Assembly (NCBI GenBank): GCA_963830385.1
Contig: CAWHMD010000005.1
Location: 992,001 to 1,056,000, forward strand
DNA: 64,000 nt
Origin: Bog-532 sp963830385
GTDB lineage: Bacteria; Actinomycetota; Actinomycetes; Streptosporangiales; Streptosporangiaceae
Reading direction: 5' to 3'
Numbering within the stretch: the stretch's first letter is position 1; each line of letters opens with the position of its first letter. Shown here piece after piece: positions 14,264 to 23,050 of this stretch. A model generated the notes under the pieces. That model ran no database searches. It had not been told where the DNA came from and was given only the letters and a program-made list of their open reading frames with translations. Position numbers and translations under genes: made by a program.

Positions 14264-17062
14264 ATGCGCGAATTCCGCCAGACCCGGGTGCGTCGACTGG
14301 CCGCTCTGCTCGCGGGGGCGGCGGCCGCGGCGGGATTCGCCGTAGCCGGGGCGGCGGGGCCGGCCACCCCGGCGCACGCCGCGGTGGCCGGGTGCCCGTG
14401 GGTGGGCTCAAGCGCACCGATCGCCCAGCGGGTCAGCCAGCTGCTGGGGGCGATGACCACGGCGCAGAAGGTGTCGATGGCCACGGGCGCGAGCGGATCC
14501 AGCTACGTGGGATTCACCCCGGCCATCGGGTCGCTGTGCATACCGGCCATGAACCTGGAGGACGGCCCGGCCGGGGCCGGGGACGGCCTGTCCAGCGTGA
14601 CCCAGCTGCCGGCCCCGGTGGACGTGGCCTCGACCTGGGATACCTCCGCCGAGAAGCTGTACGGGCAGGTCATCGGGTCCGAACAGGCCAGCAAGGGCAC
14701 CACCGTCGACCTCGGGCCGACCATCAACATCGTGCGCGACCCACGCTGGGGGCGGGCGTTTGAGTCGATCGGCGAGGACCCGTACCTGAACGGGCAGCTG
14801 AGCGCGGCCGACATCCAGGGGGTGCAGTCCACCGGGACGATGGCCCAGGTCAAGCACTTCGCGGTGTACAACCAGGAGACCAACCGGAACGCCCCGTCGG
14901 ACAACGCGGTGGTCAGCACCCAGGCCGAGCAGGAGATCTACCTGCCGGCCTTCCAGTACGCCACGCAGCAGGGTGCCGCTAGTTCGGTGATGTGCTCCTA
15001 CAGCACGATCAACGGCACCTACGCCTGCCAGAACCCGTACCTGCTCAACACCGTGCTGCGGCAGCAGTTCGGGTACACCGGGTTCGTCACCTCGGACTGG
15101 GGTGCGACCCACTCCACGGCGGCTTCGGCCAACGCCGGACTCGACCAGGACATGCCCGGCAACGACGGCTACTACGGCAGCGCGCTGAGCAGCGCCGTGT
15201 CGTCGGGCCAGGTCAGCGCGGCCCAGCTGAACGCGCTGGTCACGCCGATCCTGACCGAGATGTTCGCGTTCGGGCTGTTCGACGAGCCGCCGGCCGGGTC
15301 ACCGGGAGAAAGCGCCACCAGCGCCGCCCACGTGACCGACGCCGCCCAGCTGGCCGAGGAGGGCACCGTGCTCCTCAAGGACAGCGGCAGCGTGCTCCCC
15401 CTGACGTCCGCGGACAAGTCGGTGGCGGTGATCGGCGCGGACGCCTCGGCCAGCCCGCTGACCGCGGGCGGCGGCAGCGCCGGGGTGAACTCCAGCGGGA
15501 CGGTGACCCCGCTGCAGGGCATCCAGTCGGCGGCACCGAGCGGGACCACCGTGACCTACAACGACGGCTCGTCCGACAGCTCGGCGGCGTCGGCCGCGGC
15601 CGCGGCGTCGGTGGCGGTGGTATTCGTGTCCAACGACGAATCCGAGGGCAGCGACCTGTCCAGCATCGACCTGTCCAGCGCGGACAACAGCCTGATCTCG
15701 GCGGTGGCCGCGGCCAACCCGCACACGGTCGTGGTGCTCAACACCGGGTCCGCGGTGACCATGCCGTGGCTGTCCTCAGTGGCCGGGTTGATGGAGGCCT
15801 GGTACCCAGGCCAGCAGGACGGGACCGCGATCGCCGCGCTGCTGTTCGGCAGCACCGACCCGTCCGGGCACCTGCCGGTTACGTTCCCGGCCTCGCTGTC
15901 CCAGGTGCCGGCCAGTACGGCCGCCCAGTGGCCCGGGCAGAACGGCACCGTCCAGTACTCGGAGGGCATCGACGTCGGGTACCGCTGGTACGACGCCAAG
16001 AGCCTGACCCCGCTGTTCCCGTTCGGGTACGGCCTGTCCTACACCACGTTCTCTTATCGCAACCTCACGGTCGGGTCGCTGGCCGCGGGCGGCGCGGCCA
16101 CGGTGACGGCCACCGTGACCAACACCGGGTCACGGTCCGGGGCTGACGTGGCCCAGCTGTACGTGACCGACCCGTCGTCGGCCGGGCAGCCACGGCGGCA
16201 GCTGGAGGGCTTTGCGCGGGTGAACGTGGCCCCCGGGGCCAGCCAGACGGTTTCGTTCCCGGTCAGCCAGCGGAACCTGCAGTACTGGAACACCAGCAGC
16301 AACAACTGGGCCACGGCCACGGGGAACTACGGGATCTCGGTCGGTGACTCGGACAGCCACCTGCCGCTGACCGGGACGCTGACCGTGGGGTCGGCGCAGC
16401 TCGGGGCGCCGGTGACCGTAACCAGCCCGGGGCCGCAGGAAGGCATCGCCGGGACGGCGGTGTCGGTGCCGGTCACCGCGCACGATTCGGCCAGCGGGCA
16501 GACGGTGACGTTCAGCGCGGCCGGGCTCCCGGCCGGGCTGTCGATCTCCAGCGGCGGGACGATCACCGGGACTCCTTCGGCCGCCGGAACGTCCACGGTC
16601 ACCGTGACCGCGAAGGACGGCAACGGGGCCTCGGCCTCGGCCACGTTCACCTGGACGGTGGCCCCGTCCGGGTCGGGCCTGCTGACCGCGCCGCTGGTCG
16701 GCTACCAGGGGCTGTGCCTGGACCTGCCCGGGGAAAGCAACTCGGACAGCACCAAGGTGGAGATCTACACCTGCAACGGCACCGACGGCCAGCAATGGAC
16801 GGAGGAGGCCAACGGCACCATCCACGCGGATGGCAAATGCCTGGACGTGCAGAGCGGCGGGACCGCCGACGGCGCCCTCGTCCAGCTCTACACCTGCGAC
16901 GGAACGGGGGCCCAGGTCTGGCACCCGCAGGCCGGGGGTGCCATTGTTAATCCTCAGTCGGGTAAATGCCTCGACGATACGGGCTGGTCAACGACGCCAG
17001 GGACCCAGGTTCAGATCTGGGACTGCACCGGCGGCGCCAACCAGTCGTGGAGTCAGCCGTAG
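14264..17062 (+). CDS. Secreted GH3 beta-glucosidase with ricin-type lectin tail
   Basis: A 932-residue exported enzyme. A signal peptide with an RRLAALLAG core ends near residue 40 (TPAHA). The GH3 TIM-barrel domain holds RWGRAFESIGEDPYL, QVKHFAVYNQE and FVTSDWGATHST, whose Asp is the catalytic nucleophile. The GH3 C-terminal alpha/beta domain is followed by a fibronectin-III-like module (VTNTGSRSGADVAQLYV), a putative immunoglobulin domain (AGLPAGLSISSGGTITGTPS) and a ricin-B/CBM13 trefoil (about 805-932, GKCLDVQSGG and QIWDC repeats). It would release terminal beta-glucose or related sugars from polysaccharide. A GGGAGG site precedes the ATG. Confidence 0.92.
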   Translation: MREFRQTRVRRLAALLAGAAAAAGFAVAGAAGPATPAHAAVAGCPWVGSSAPIAQRVSQLLGAMTTAQKVSMATGASGSSYVGFTPAIGSLCIPAMNLEDGPAGAGDGLSSVTQLPAPVDVASTWDTSAEKLYGQVIGSEQASKGTTVDLGPTINIVRDPRWGRAFESIGEDPYLNGQLSAADIQGVQSTGTMAQVKHFAVYNQETNRNAPSDNAVVSTQAEQEIYLPAFQYATQQGAASSVMCSYSTINGTYACQNPYLLNTVLRQQFGYTGFVTSDWGATHSTAASANAGLDQDMPGNDGYYGSALSSAVSSGQVSAAQLNALVTPILTEMFAFGLFDEPPAGSPGESATSAAHVTDAAQLAEEGTVLLKDSGSVLPLTSADKSVAVIGADASASPLTAGGGSAGVNSSGTVTPLQGIQSAAPSGTTVTYNDGSSDSSAASAAAAASVAVVFVSNDESEGSDLSSIDLSSADNSLISAVAAANPHTVVVLNTGSAVTMPWLSSVAGLMEAWYPGQQDGTAIAALLFGSTDPSGHLPVTFPASLSQVPASTAAQWPGQNGTVQYSEGIDVGYRWYDAKSLTPLFPFGYGLSYTTFSYRNLTVGSLAAGGAATVTATVTNTGSRSGADVAQLYVTDPSSAGQPRRQLEGFARVNVAPGASQTVSFPVSQRNLQYWNTSSNNWATATGNYGISVGDSDSHLPLTGTLTVGSAQLGAPVTVTSPGPQEGIAGTAVSVPVTAHDSASGQTVTFSAAGLPAGLSISSGGTITGTPSAAGTSTVTVTAKDGNGASASATFTWTVAPSGSGLLTAPLVGYQGLCLDLPGESNSDSTKVEIYTCNGTDGQQWTEEANGTIHADGKCLDVQSGGTADGALVQLYTCDGTGAQVWHPQAGGAIVNPQSGKCLDDTGWSTTPGTQVQIWDCTGGANQSWSQP

Positions 17063-17082
17063 AGGACCCCAGAGAGGCTCGT

Positions 17083-18651
17083 ATGGAAGTCGCGCTCACG
17101 CCACTGGAATTTGCCCGCCGGACCCGCCGCCTGTACGGGAACCGGACCGGAGTCGTCGACGGCGCCCTGCGGCTGACCTACGAGGAGTTCTTCGCCCGCT
17201 GTGACCAGTGGGCGGCGGCGCTGCAGGGGCTGGGCGTGCAGCCCGGGGACCGGGTGGCCACGATCGCGCCGAACACGCACAGCCAGCTGGAGGCGTTCTA
17301 CGCGGTGCCGGAGATCGGCGGGGTGCTGGTGCCGATCAACTACCGGCTGTCGGCCGACGACTTCGCCTACATCATCGACCACTCCGGCAGCAGCGTGGTC
17401 TGCGTGCACCCGGACTACCTGGACGTGGTGGACGGGATCCGCGAGCAGCTCCCGTCGGTCAAGCACTTCGTCTCGTTCGGCGGCCCCCGGGAGGGCTGGG
17501 TCGACTACGAGGCCGCGGTGGCGGCGGGCGGCACGCCCGACAAGCCGCCGATCGGCGAGCGTGACCTGCTCACGATCAACTACACCAGCGGCACCACGGC
17601 CCGGCCCAAAGGCGTGATGATCACCCACCGCAACGCCTACATGAACACGGTCGGCACGCTGCTGCACCTGCCGATCGGGGTGGGCGAGAAGTACCTGTGG
17701 ACGCTGCCGATGTTTCACGCCAACGGCTGGACCTACACCTGGACGGTGACCGCGGCCGGCGGCGTGCACATCTGCCTGCCCAAGGTGGAGCCGGGCGCGG
17801 TGTTCCGGCTGATCCGGGACGAAGAGGTGACCTGGCTGTCGGCCGCCCCGACGGTGCTGATCTCGCTGGCCAACGCCTCCCCCGAGGTGCGCGGCGAAGT
17901 CCGCCCGGGCGTGCACGTGGTCACCGCGGGCGCACCGCCCGCCGCCGCCACCATCGAGCGGCTGGAAAGCGACTTCGGCTGGGAGGTCACGCACGTCTAC
18001 GGGCTGACCGAGACCGCGCCGTTCATCACCGTGTGCGCACCGCTGCCCGAGCACGAGGGGCTGTCGCCCTCCGACCGGTCCGTGGTCAAGGCCCGGCAGG
18101 GGGTGGAGCTGATCAGCTCGGGCGAGCTGCGGGTGGCGACCCCGGACGGCGCCGAGGTCCCCTGGGACGGCGAGACCATCGGCGAGATCACCGTGCAGGG
18201 CAACGTGGTCATGAGCGGCTACTACAACGACCCCGAAGCCACCGACAAGGCCATGGGTGACGGCTGGTTCCACTCCGGCGACGCCGCCGTGGTCCATCCT
18301 GACGGCTACGTGGAGATCCGCGACCGCATCAAGGACGTCATCATCTCGGGCGGGGAGAACATCTCCTCGATCGAGGTCGAAGGCGTGATCCTGCGCCACC
18401 CGGCCGTGAACGAGGCCGCCATCGTGGGGCTGCCGGACGAGCGCTGGGGTGAGACCCCGCACGCGTTCGTGGTCCTGCGGGACGGGGAGCAGACGTCTGC
18501 GGAGGAGCTGATCTCGTTCACGCGGGAACGGCTGGCCCACTTCAAGGCCCCGCGCGGGGTGACGTTCGTGGACGAGCTGCCCAAGACCGCGACCGGCAAG
18601 ATCCAGAAGTTCGTGCTGCGCTCCAACGCGCCGAACCTGAGCCGTCAGTAG
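17083..18651 (+). CDS. Acyl-CoA synthetase (AMP-forming ligase)
   Basis: A 522-residue ANL-superfamily ligase that activates a carboxylic acid to its CoA thioester through an acyl-adenylate. The P-loop-like signature is YTSGTTARPKGVMITHRN; motif A5 is THVYGLTETAPF, A7 is DGWFHSGDAAVVHPDGY, A8 is RIKDVIISGGENI, and the C-terminal catalytic Lys sits in LPKTATGKIQKF. Overall similarity is to medium-chain or DMSP-type (DmdB-like) enzymes. ATG at 17083 follows AGAGAGG, 20 bp after the beta-glucosidase stop. Chain-length preference cannot be read from sequence. Confidence 0.92.
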   Translation: MEVALTPLEFARRTRRLYGNRTGVVDGALRLTYEEFFARCDQWAAALQGLGVQPGDRVATIAPNTHSQLEAFYAVPEIGGVLVPINYRLSADDFAYIIDHSGSSVVCVHPDYLDVVDGIREQLPSVKHFVSFGGPREGWVDYEAAVAAGGTPDKPPIGERDLLTINYTSGTTARPKGVMITHRNAYMNTVGTLLHLPIGVGEKYLWTLPMFHANGWTYTWTVTAAGGVHICLPKVEPGAVFRLIRDEEVTWLSAAPTVLISLANASPEVRGEVRPGVHVVTAGAPPAAATIERLESDFGWEVTHVYGLTETAPFITVCAPLPEHEGLSPSDRSVVKARQGVELISSGELRVATPDGAEVPWDGETIGEITVQGNVVMSGYYNDPEATDKAMGDGWFHSGDAAVVHPDGYVEIRDRIKDVIISGGENISSIEVEGVILRHPAVNEAAIVGLPDERWGETPHAFVVLRDGEQTSAEELISFTRERLAHFKAPRGVTFVDELPKTATGKIQKFVLRSNAPNLSRQ

Positions 18652-18684
18652 CGCCGGCGGTTCGGCCGGGGCTCAGCGCCTGGC

Positions 18685-19587
18685 TCAGCCGACGGTGAGG
18701 ACGATCTTGCCGCGGACGCGGCCTTGCTCGCTGGCTTGCTGGGCTTCGGCGACGTCGACCAGGGGGTAGGTCTGGCCGACCCGGAGGGAGAAGCGGCCGG
18801 ACTCGATCAGGTCGCCGATGCCGGTGAGGATGTAGAGCGCGCGGCCGACATCGCCGCGGCTGAACCGGACGCCGTGCTCCCGGGCGCCGGTGAAGTCGGC
18901 GACCGTGATGACGTGGTCGGGGCCGCCGGCCAGGCCGGTCAGCTCGGGGAGGATTCCGTTGCCGGCGGCGTCGAGGGCCAGGTCAACACCGCCGCCGGCG
19001 AGCGCGCGGACCCGATCGGCTAGGCCGGCGCCGTAGGCGACGGGCTCGGCGCCCAGGGAGCGCAGGTAGTCGTGGTTGGCCGGGCTGGCGGTGCCGATCA
19101 CCCGGACGCCGCGTGCCACCGCGAGCTGGACCGCGGCGCTTCCGACGCTGCCGGAGGCGCCGTTGATGAGCAGCGTGCTGCCGCTCTCGACGCCGAGCTG
19201 GTCGAGCGCGCGGGCGGCCGTCTCGATGGCGGACGGCAGCGCCGCCGCCCCGGCGAAGTCGAGCGACGGCGGGATCGGCGCGTAGATGGACAGCACCGCC
19301 AGCTCGGCCTCGGCTCCCTCGTCGGCGGTGAGCCCGAACACCCGGTCACCGACGGCCACGTCGGTGACGCCTTCGCCGAGCTCGTCGACTACGCCGGCGG
19401 CCTCGTGGCCGAGGGTCTGCGGGAGTTCCTGGTCCATCAGGCCCTGGCGCTTCTTCCAGTCGCTGGCGTTGAGGCCGGCCGCGCGCACCACGATCCGGAC
19501 CTGGCCGGGTCCCGGATGCGGATCGGGCAGATCCACGATCTCGAGGACATCCGGGCCGCCGAACCGGCTGAAGCGGACTGCCTTCAT
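18685..19587 (-). CDS. Zinc-independent MDR quinone oxidoreductase
   Basis: A 300-residue medium-chain dehydrogenase/reductase. KAVRFSRFGGPDVLEIVDLP is the GroES-like opening, LPQTLGHEAAGVVDELGEGV the second landmark, and LLINGASGSVGSAAVQLAVA the NADPH Rossmann loop. The lack of catalytic and structural Zn cysteines places it with quinone oxidoreductases and enoyl reductases. ATG at 19587 is chosen over an earlier in-frame ATG because GGAGCG lies 6 nt upstream. A strong dyad (19628-19666) lies just before it. A paralogue is encoded at 41309-42232. Confidence 0.87.
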   Translation of the reverse strand: MKAVRFSRFGGPDVLEIVDLPDPHPGPGQVRIVVRAAGLNASDWKKRQGLMDQELPQTLGHEAAGVVDELGEGVTDVAVGDRVFGLTADEGAEAELAVLSIYAPIPPSLDFAGAAALPSAIETAARALDQLGVESGSTLLINGASGSVGSAAVQLAVARGVRVIGTASPANHDYLRSLGAEPVAYGAGLADRVRALAGGGVDLALDAAGNGILPELTGLAGGPDHVITVADFTGAREHGVRFSRGDVGRALYILTGIGDLIESGRFSLRVGQTYPLVDVAEAQQASEQGRVRGKIVLTVG

Positions 19588-19627
19588 ATTCGCTCCGATC
19601 TCGCGCAAAGCCGCGTCCTCGCAGTTC

Positions 19628-19666
19628 GGGTACGTTTTTCCGCAAATGCTGCGGGGAACCGTACCC
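19628..19666. promoter_or_regulatory. Symmetrical nested dyad upstream of the quinone oxidoreductase
   Basis: The sequence reads GGGTACG, 5 nt, CCGCA, 5 nt, TGCGG, 5 nt, CGTACCC: two nested perfect inverted repeats around one centre. As plus-strand RNA it could form a 17-bp stem with one mismatch and two G-U pairs. It lies 41 bp before the oxidoreductase ATG, so an operator for a dimeric repressor or a structured element is likely. Confidence 0.45.
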
Positions 19667-19758
19667 ACATCGGAAAGTACACACGTAGTGCGGAGGCTCG
19701 CTCAGCTCCGGGCGAGAGGGCTTGGAACCGTCTGGGGCTCGGGGCGAAGGGAGTCTCG

Positions 19759-21543
19759 TTAAATATCCGGAATGGCGGTGGCCAGGAACTGGGTGGCGGC
19801 CAGTTCGGCGTAGAGGGGGCTGGCGGCCACGAGCTCGGCGTGGGTGCCGGTGGCGAGGACGCGGCCGGCGTCCATCACGATGATGCGGTCGGCCATGGTG
19901 ACGGTGGACAGGCGGTGGGCGACGACCAGCACGGTGATCTGCTGGGCGACGTCGGTGATGGTGTCGCGGAGGGCGGCCTCGTTGATCGCGTCGAGCTGGG
20001 AGGTGGCCTCGTCCAGCAGCAGGAGCCGGGGGCGGCGGAGCAGGGCCCGGGCGATGGCCACCCGCTGACGTTCGCCACCGGACAACCGGGTGCCACGGTG
20101 GCCGACCAGCGTGTCCAGCCCATCCGGGAGCCGGTCGGTGAGGTCCCGTAGCCGGGCCACGCCGACCACCTCGTCGACGTCGGCGGGGGTGGCGCCGGGC
20201 GCGCCGAACAGCAGGTTCTCGCGCAGGGTGCCGGACAGCACGGGCGCGTCCTGTTCGACGTAACCGATGGCCTCGCGGAGCGGGCCCAGCGGCCAGTCGC
20301 GCACGTCGCGCGGGCCGACCAGGACGCGGCCCGCGTCCGGCTCGTAGAACCGCTCGATCAGCGAGAACACCGTGGTCTTACCCGCGCCCGACGGGCCCAC
20401 GAAGGCGGTCATGCCGCCAGGCGGGACCGTGAAGCTGACGCCCTGGTGGGCGCCGGGCAGCTCGGGGCGGTAGCTGAACCGCACGTCGTCGAACTCGACC
20501 GACAGCGGGCCGGTCCCGGGCGACGCCGGGTGCGCGGGCGCGGGCGGCTCGGCCGGGAGCTGGTGGGCCTCCTCGATCCGGGTGACCGCGGCCGCACCCA
20601 CCTGGTACTGGGTGAAAGCGCTGGTCAGCTGGTTGATCGGTTGCATCAGGAACAGGATGTACATCAGGAAGGCGACCAGCGTGCCGACGCTGATCGCGTG
20701 GGTGGCGACCTGGGCGGCGCCGGTCGCCAGCACCCCCAGGAACGCGAACTGGATGGCCAGCTCGGTGACGTTGCCCACCACCGCCTGCCAGAAGTCGGCC
20801 CGCAGGCTGGCCCGCCAGGCCTGCCGGGCGGCCTCGTTCACCCGGTCCTGCTCAGCGGCTTCGGCCCCGGCCGCCTTGACCGTCCGGAACGCGCCGAAGA
20901 TCCGCTCCAGCGTGGCCGACATCGCGCCGACGGCCTCCTGGGACCGGCGCGTGGCCCGGCCGATCCGGGGCAGGACCAGGCTCTCCATGACCGCGATGCA
21001 GGCGACCGCGCCCAGCGTGACCAGGAGGAGCAGCAGGTCCACGAGCCCCATCGCCACCAGCGCGGCGACCAGCGTCAGCAGGCCGACGACGCCGGGGACG
21101 ACCGCGTTGGTGACCGCGTTGCGCAACAGCGTCGTGTCAACCGTGGCCCGGGCCATCAGGTCGCCGGGCTCACTCCGGTCCAGGGCGGCAACCGTGATCC
21201 GCAGCAGCCGGGCGGCCAGCCGCCGCCGGGCGGTCAGCGTGATCGTCTCCCCCGTGCGCAGGAGCAGGTAGTTGCCGGCCGAGCCGAGCGCCGCGTCGGC
21301 CAGCATCAGCGCGCACAGCGCCGCGATCAGGACGGCCAGCCCGCGATGGTGGGACAGGTGGTCGATCAGGGCCCGGACCACCAGCGGCAGCAGCAGCCCG
21401 GTGGCCGCGGTGGCCAGGCTGAGCAGGCCGCCAGCCAGCAGGGCCTTCCAGTGCGGCCGGATGTAGCCGGCCACCACCCGGAGGCTGGCGCGTTCGGCGG
21501 GCGGGCGATTGCGGCCCAGCCCGGCTTGGATCGGCATCCCCAT
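19759..21543 (-). CDS. ABC transporter, fused permease and ATPase (exporter type)
   Basis: A 594-residue half-transporter. The N-terminal membrane domain has six hydrophobic segments (about residues 35-320). The C-terminal nucleotide-binding domain (about 345-585) has Walker A GPSGAGKTT, Q-loop YVEQDAPVLSG, signature LSGGERQRVAIARALL and Walker B LLLLDEATSQLD with the switch His in VAHRLSTV. It would act as a homodimer exporting a lipid, peptide or drug. ATG at 21543 follows GGAGGCCGT. No partner half-transporter is adjacent. Confidence 0.92.
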   Translation of the reverse strand: MGMPIQAGLGRNRPPAERASLRVVAGYIRPHWKALLAGGLLSLATAATGLLLPLVVRALIDHLSHHRGLAVLIAALCALMLADAALGSAGNYLLLRTGETITLTARRRLAARLLRITVAALDRSEPGDLMARATVDTTLLRNAVTNAVVPGVVGLLTLVAALVAMGLVDLLLLLVTLGAVACIAVMESLVLPRIGRATRRSQEAVGAMSATLERIFGAFRTVKAAGAEAAEQDRVNEAARQAWRASLRADFWQAVVGNVTELAIQFAFLGVLATGAAQVATHAISVGTLVAFLMYILFLMQPINQLTSAFTQYQVGAAAVTRIEEAHQLPAEPPAPAHPASPGTGPLSVEFDDVRFSYRPELPGAHQGVSFTVPPGGMTAFVGPSGAGKTTVFSLIERFYEPDAGRVLVGPRDVRDWPLGPLREAIGYVEQDAPVLSGTLRENLLFGAPGATPADVDEVVGVARLRDLTDRLPDGLDTLVGHRGTRLSGGERQRVAIARALLRRPRLLLLDEATSQLDAINEAALRDTITDVAQQITVLVVAHRLSTVTMADRIIVMDAGRVLATGTHAELVAASPLYAELAATQFLATAIPDI

Positions 21544-21667
21544 ACGGCCTCCATCGGCACCCCGACGTGGTCTTCACCGGCCCGGCAGACGCGAGCTTAG
21601 GCGCAGTCAGGAACCAGCCGGGCCGGCAGTACCGTGCCCGGCTGCTTTGTCGCTGGTAGCGGATAAC

Positions 21668-23050
21668 GTGGCCGATGTGGCCGCCCGATGGAGTTCTGAA
21701 CAGGTGCTGGGGCTGGCGCCGGACGGTGGGTCGCGGCGGGCGGCCGAACGGCTGGCGGGCGGGCCGGCCTGGAGCGGCACCGGCAGCGCAGGCGAGCTGA
21801 TCTGGGGGTTGTGCGCGGGCTCGGGGGCGAAGCCATACCAGGTGGCGGCGGATCTGTCCGGACCCGCGGGGCCGGGGTACAAGTGTTCCTGCCCGTCGCG
21901 CAAGTTCCCGTGTAAGCACGCGGTCGGGCTGCTGCTCAGCTGGGCCCGGGGCGGGGTGCCGGAGCAGGCCGGGACGGACAGCGCGCCTGAGTTCGCGCAG
22001 GTATGGAAAAAGGGTCGCGAGGCGCGGGCCGTCGGCTCGGCCTCGAAGGACAGAACTCCCCGCGATCCGGCCGCCGCCGCCCGGCGCGCCCAGCAGCGCG
22101 CGGACCGGGTCAGCGCCGGGCTGGCCGAGCTCGACACCTGGCTGCGGGACCAGATCCGGGCGGGCCTGAGCGGCGCGGCGGCGGCCGGGTACCAGCACGC
22201 GGAGGCGATCGCCGCCCGGATGGTGGACGCGCAGGCGCCGGGGGTGGCGGGGACGCTGCGGCGGCTGTCGCCGATCCCGGTGTCCGGTGACGGCTGGCCG
22301 GCCCGTCTGCTGGCCGAATACGCCCAGCTGCACCTGCTGATCCGGGCCTACAGGGCGCTGGGCGAGCTGCCGCCGCCGCTGGCGGCCACGGTCCGGTCGC
22401 GGGTCGGGTTCACCACCGGCCGGGAAGAGGTGCTGGCCGGGCCCGCGGTCACCGACCACTGGCTGGTGCTCGGCCGCCGGGACCTGCTGGACGCGGCGGT
22501 GCCGGCCCGGCGGGTCTGGCTGCGCGGGCGGGCCAGCGGCCGGTTCGCGCTGCTGCTGTCGTTCGCGCCCGGCGGGGTGTTTGGCGGGGGCGGGTTTGGC
22601 GGCGGGTTTGGCGGGGGCGGGGAGTTCGGCGGTAATCCGGACGCCGGCCTCGTGCCGGGTAGCCAGCTGCACGCTGACCTGCACTTCTACCCGGGCCAGC
22701 CGGCCATGCGGGCGGTGGTGGGAGCCCGGCACGGCGAGCCGGCGGCGGCCGGGCAGCCGGACGAGACCGACGACGTGGCCGGGCTGCTGGACCGATGGTC
22801 GGCGGCGCTCGGTCAGGACCCCTGGCTGACCGAGTGGCCGGTGGTGCTGGCCGGGATTCCGGTCCCGGACGAGGGCCGCTGGCGGTTCGCGGACGGTTCC
22901 GGCCGGGCGGTGCCGCTGCTCGGCGCCGAACCGGCCTGGCCGCTGCTGGCGGTGTCGGGCGGTTACCCGGTGGCGGTGGCGGGCGAATGGAGCCCGGCCG
23001 GGCTGACCCCGCTGACCGTCTGGCACGGGGACCGGGCGGTGTTGCTGTGA
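21668..23050 (+). CDS. SWIM zinc-finger protein of the MoxR-VWA cluster
   Basis: A protein of about 460 residues. A SWIM-type zinc finger (YKCSCPSRKFPCKHAVGLLL) lies near residues 73-92, with the CxC...CxH ligands. The rest is helical with no further recognised catalytic motif. A Gly/Phe-rich insertion (GGVFGGGGFGGGFGGGG) lies about two thirds along. The family corresponds to YehQ-like proteins encoded with AAA and VWA genes. The start is uncertain: GTG at 21668 or 21677, as the ORF upstream is Arg/Pro-rich and unlike coding sequence. It overlaps the next gene by 4 bp. Confidence 0.8.
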   Translation: MADVAARWSSEQVLGLAPDGGSRRAAERLAGGPAWSGTGSAGELIWGLCAGSGAKPYQVAADLSGPAGPGYKCSCPSRKFPCKHAVGLLLSWARGGVPEQAGTDSAPEFAQVWKKGREARAVGSASKDRTPRDPAAAARRAQQRADRVSAGLAELDTWLRDQIRAGLSGAAAAGYQHAEAIAARMVDAQAPGVAGTLRRLSPIPVSGDGWPARLLAEYAQLHLLIRAYRALGELPPPLAATVRSRVGFTTGREEVLAGPAVTDHWLVLGRRDLLDAAVPARRVWLRGRASGRFALLLSFAPGGVFGGGGFGGGFGGGGEFGGNPDAGLVPGSQLHADLHFYPGQPAMRAVVGARHGEPAAAGQPDETDDVAGLLDRWSAALGQDPWLTEWPVVLAGIPVPDEGRWRFADGSGRAVPLLGAEPAWPLLAVSGGYPVAVAGEWSPAGLTPLTVWHGDRAVLL

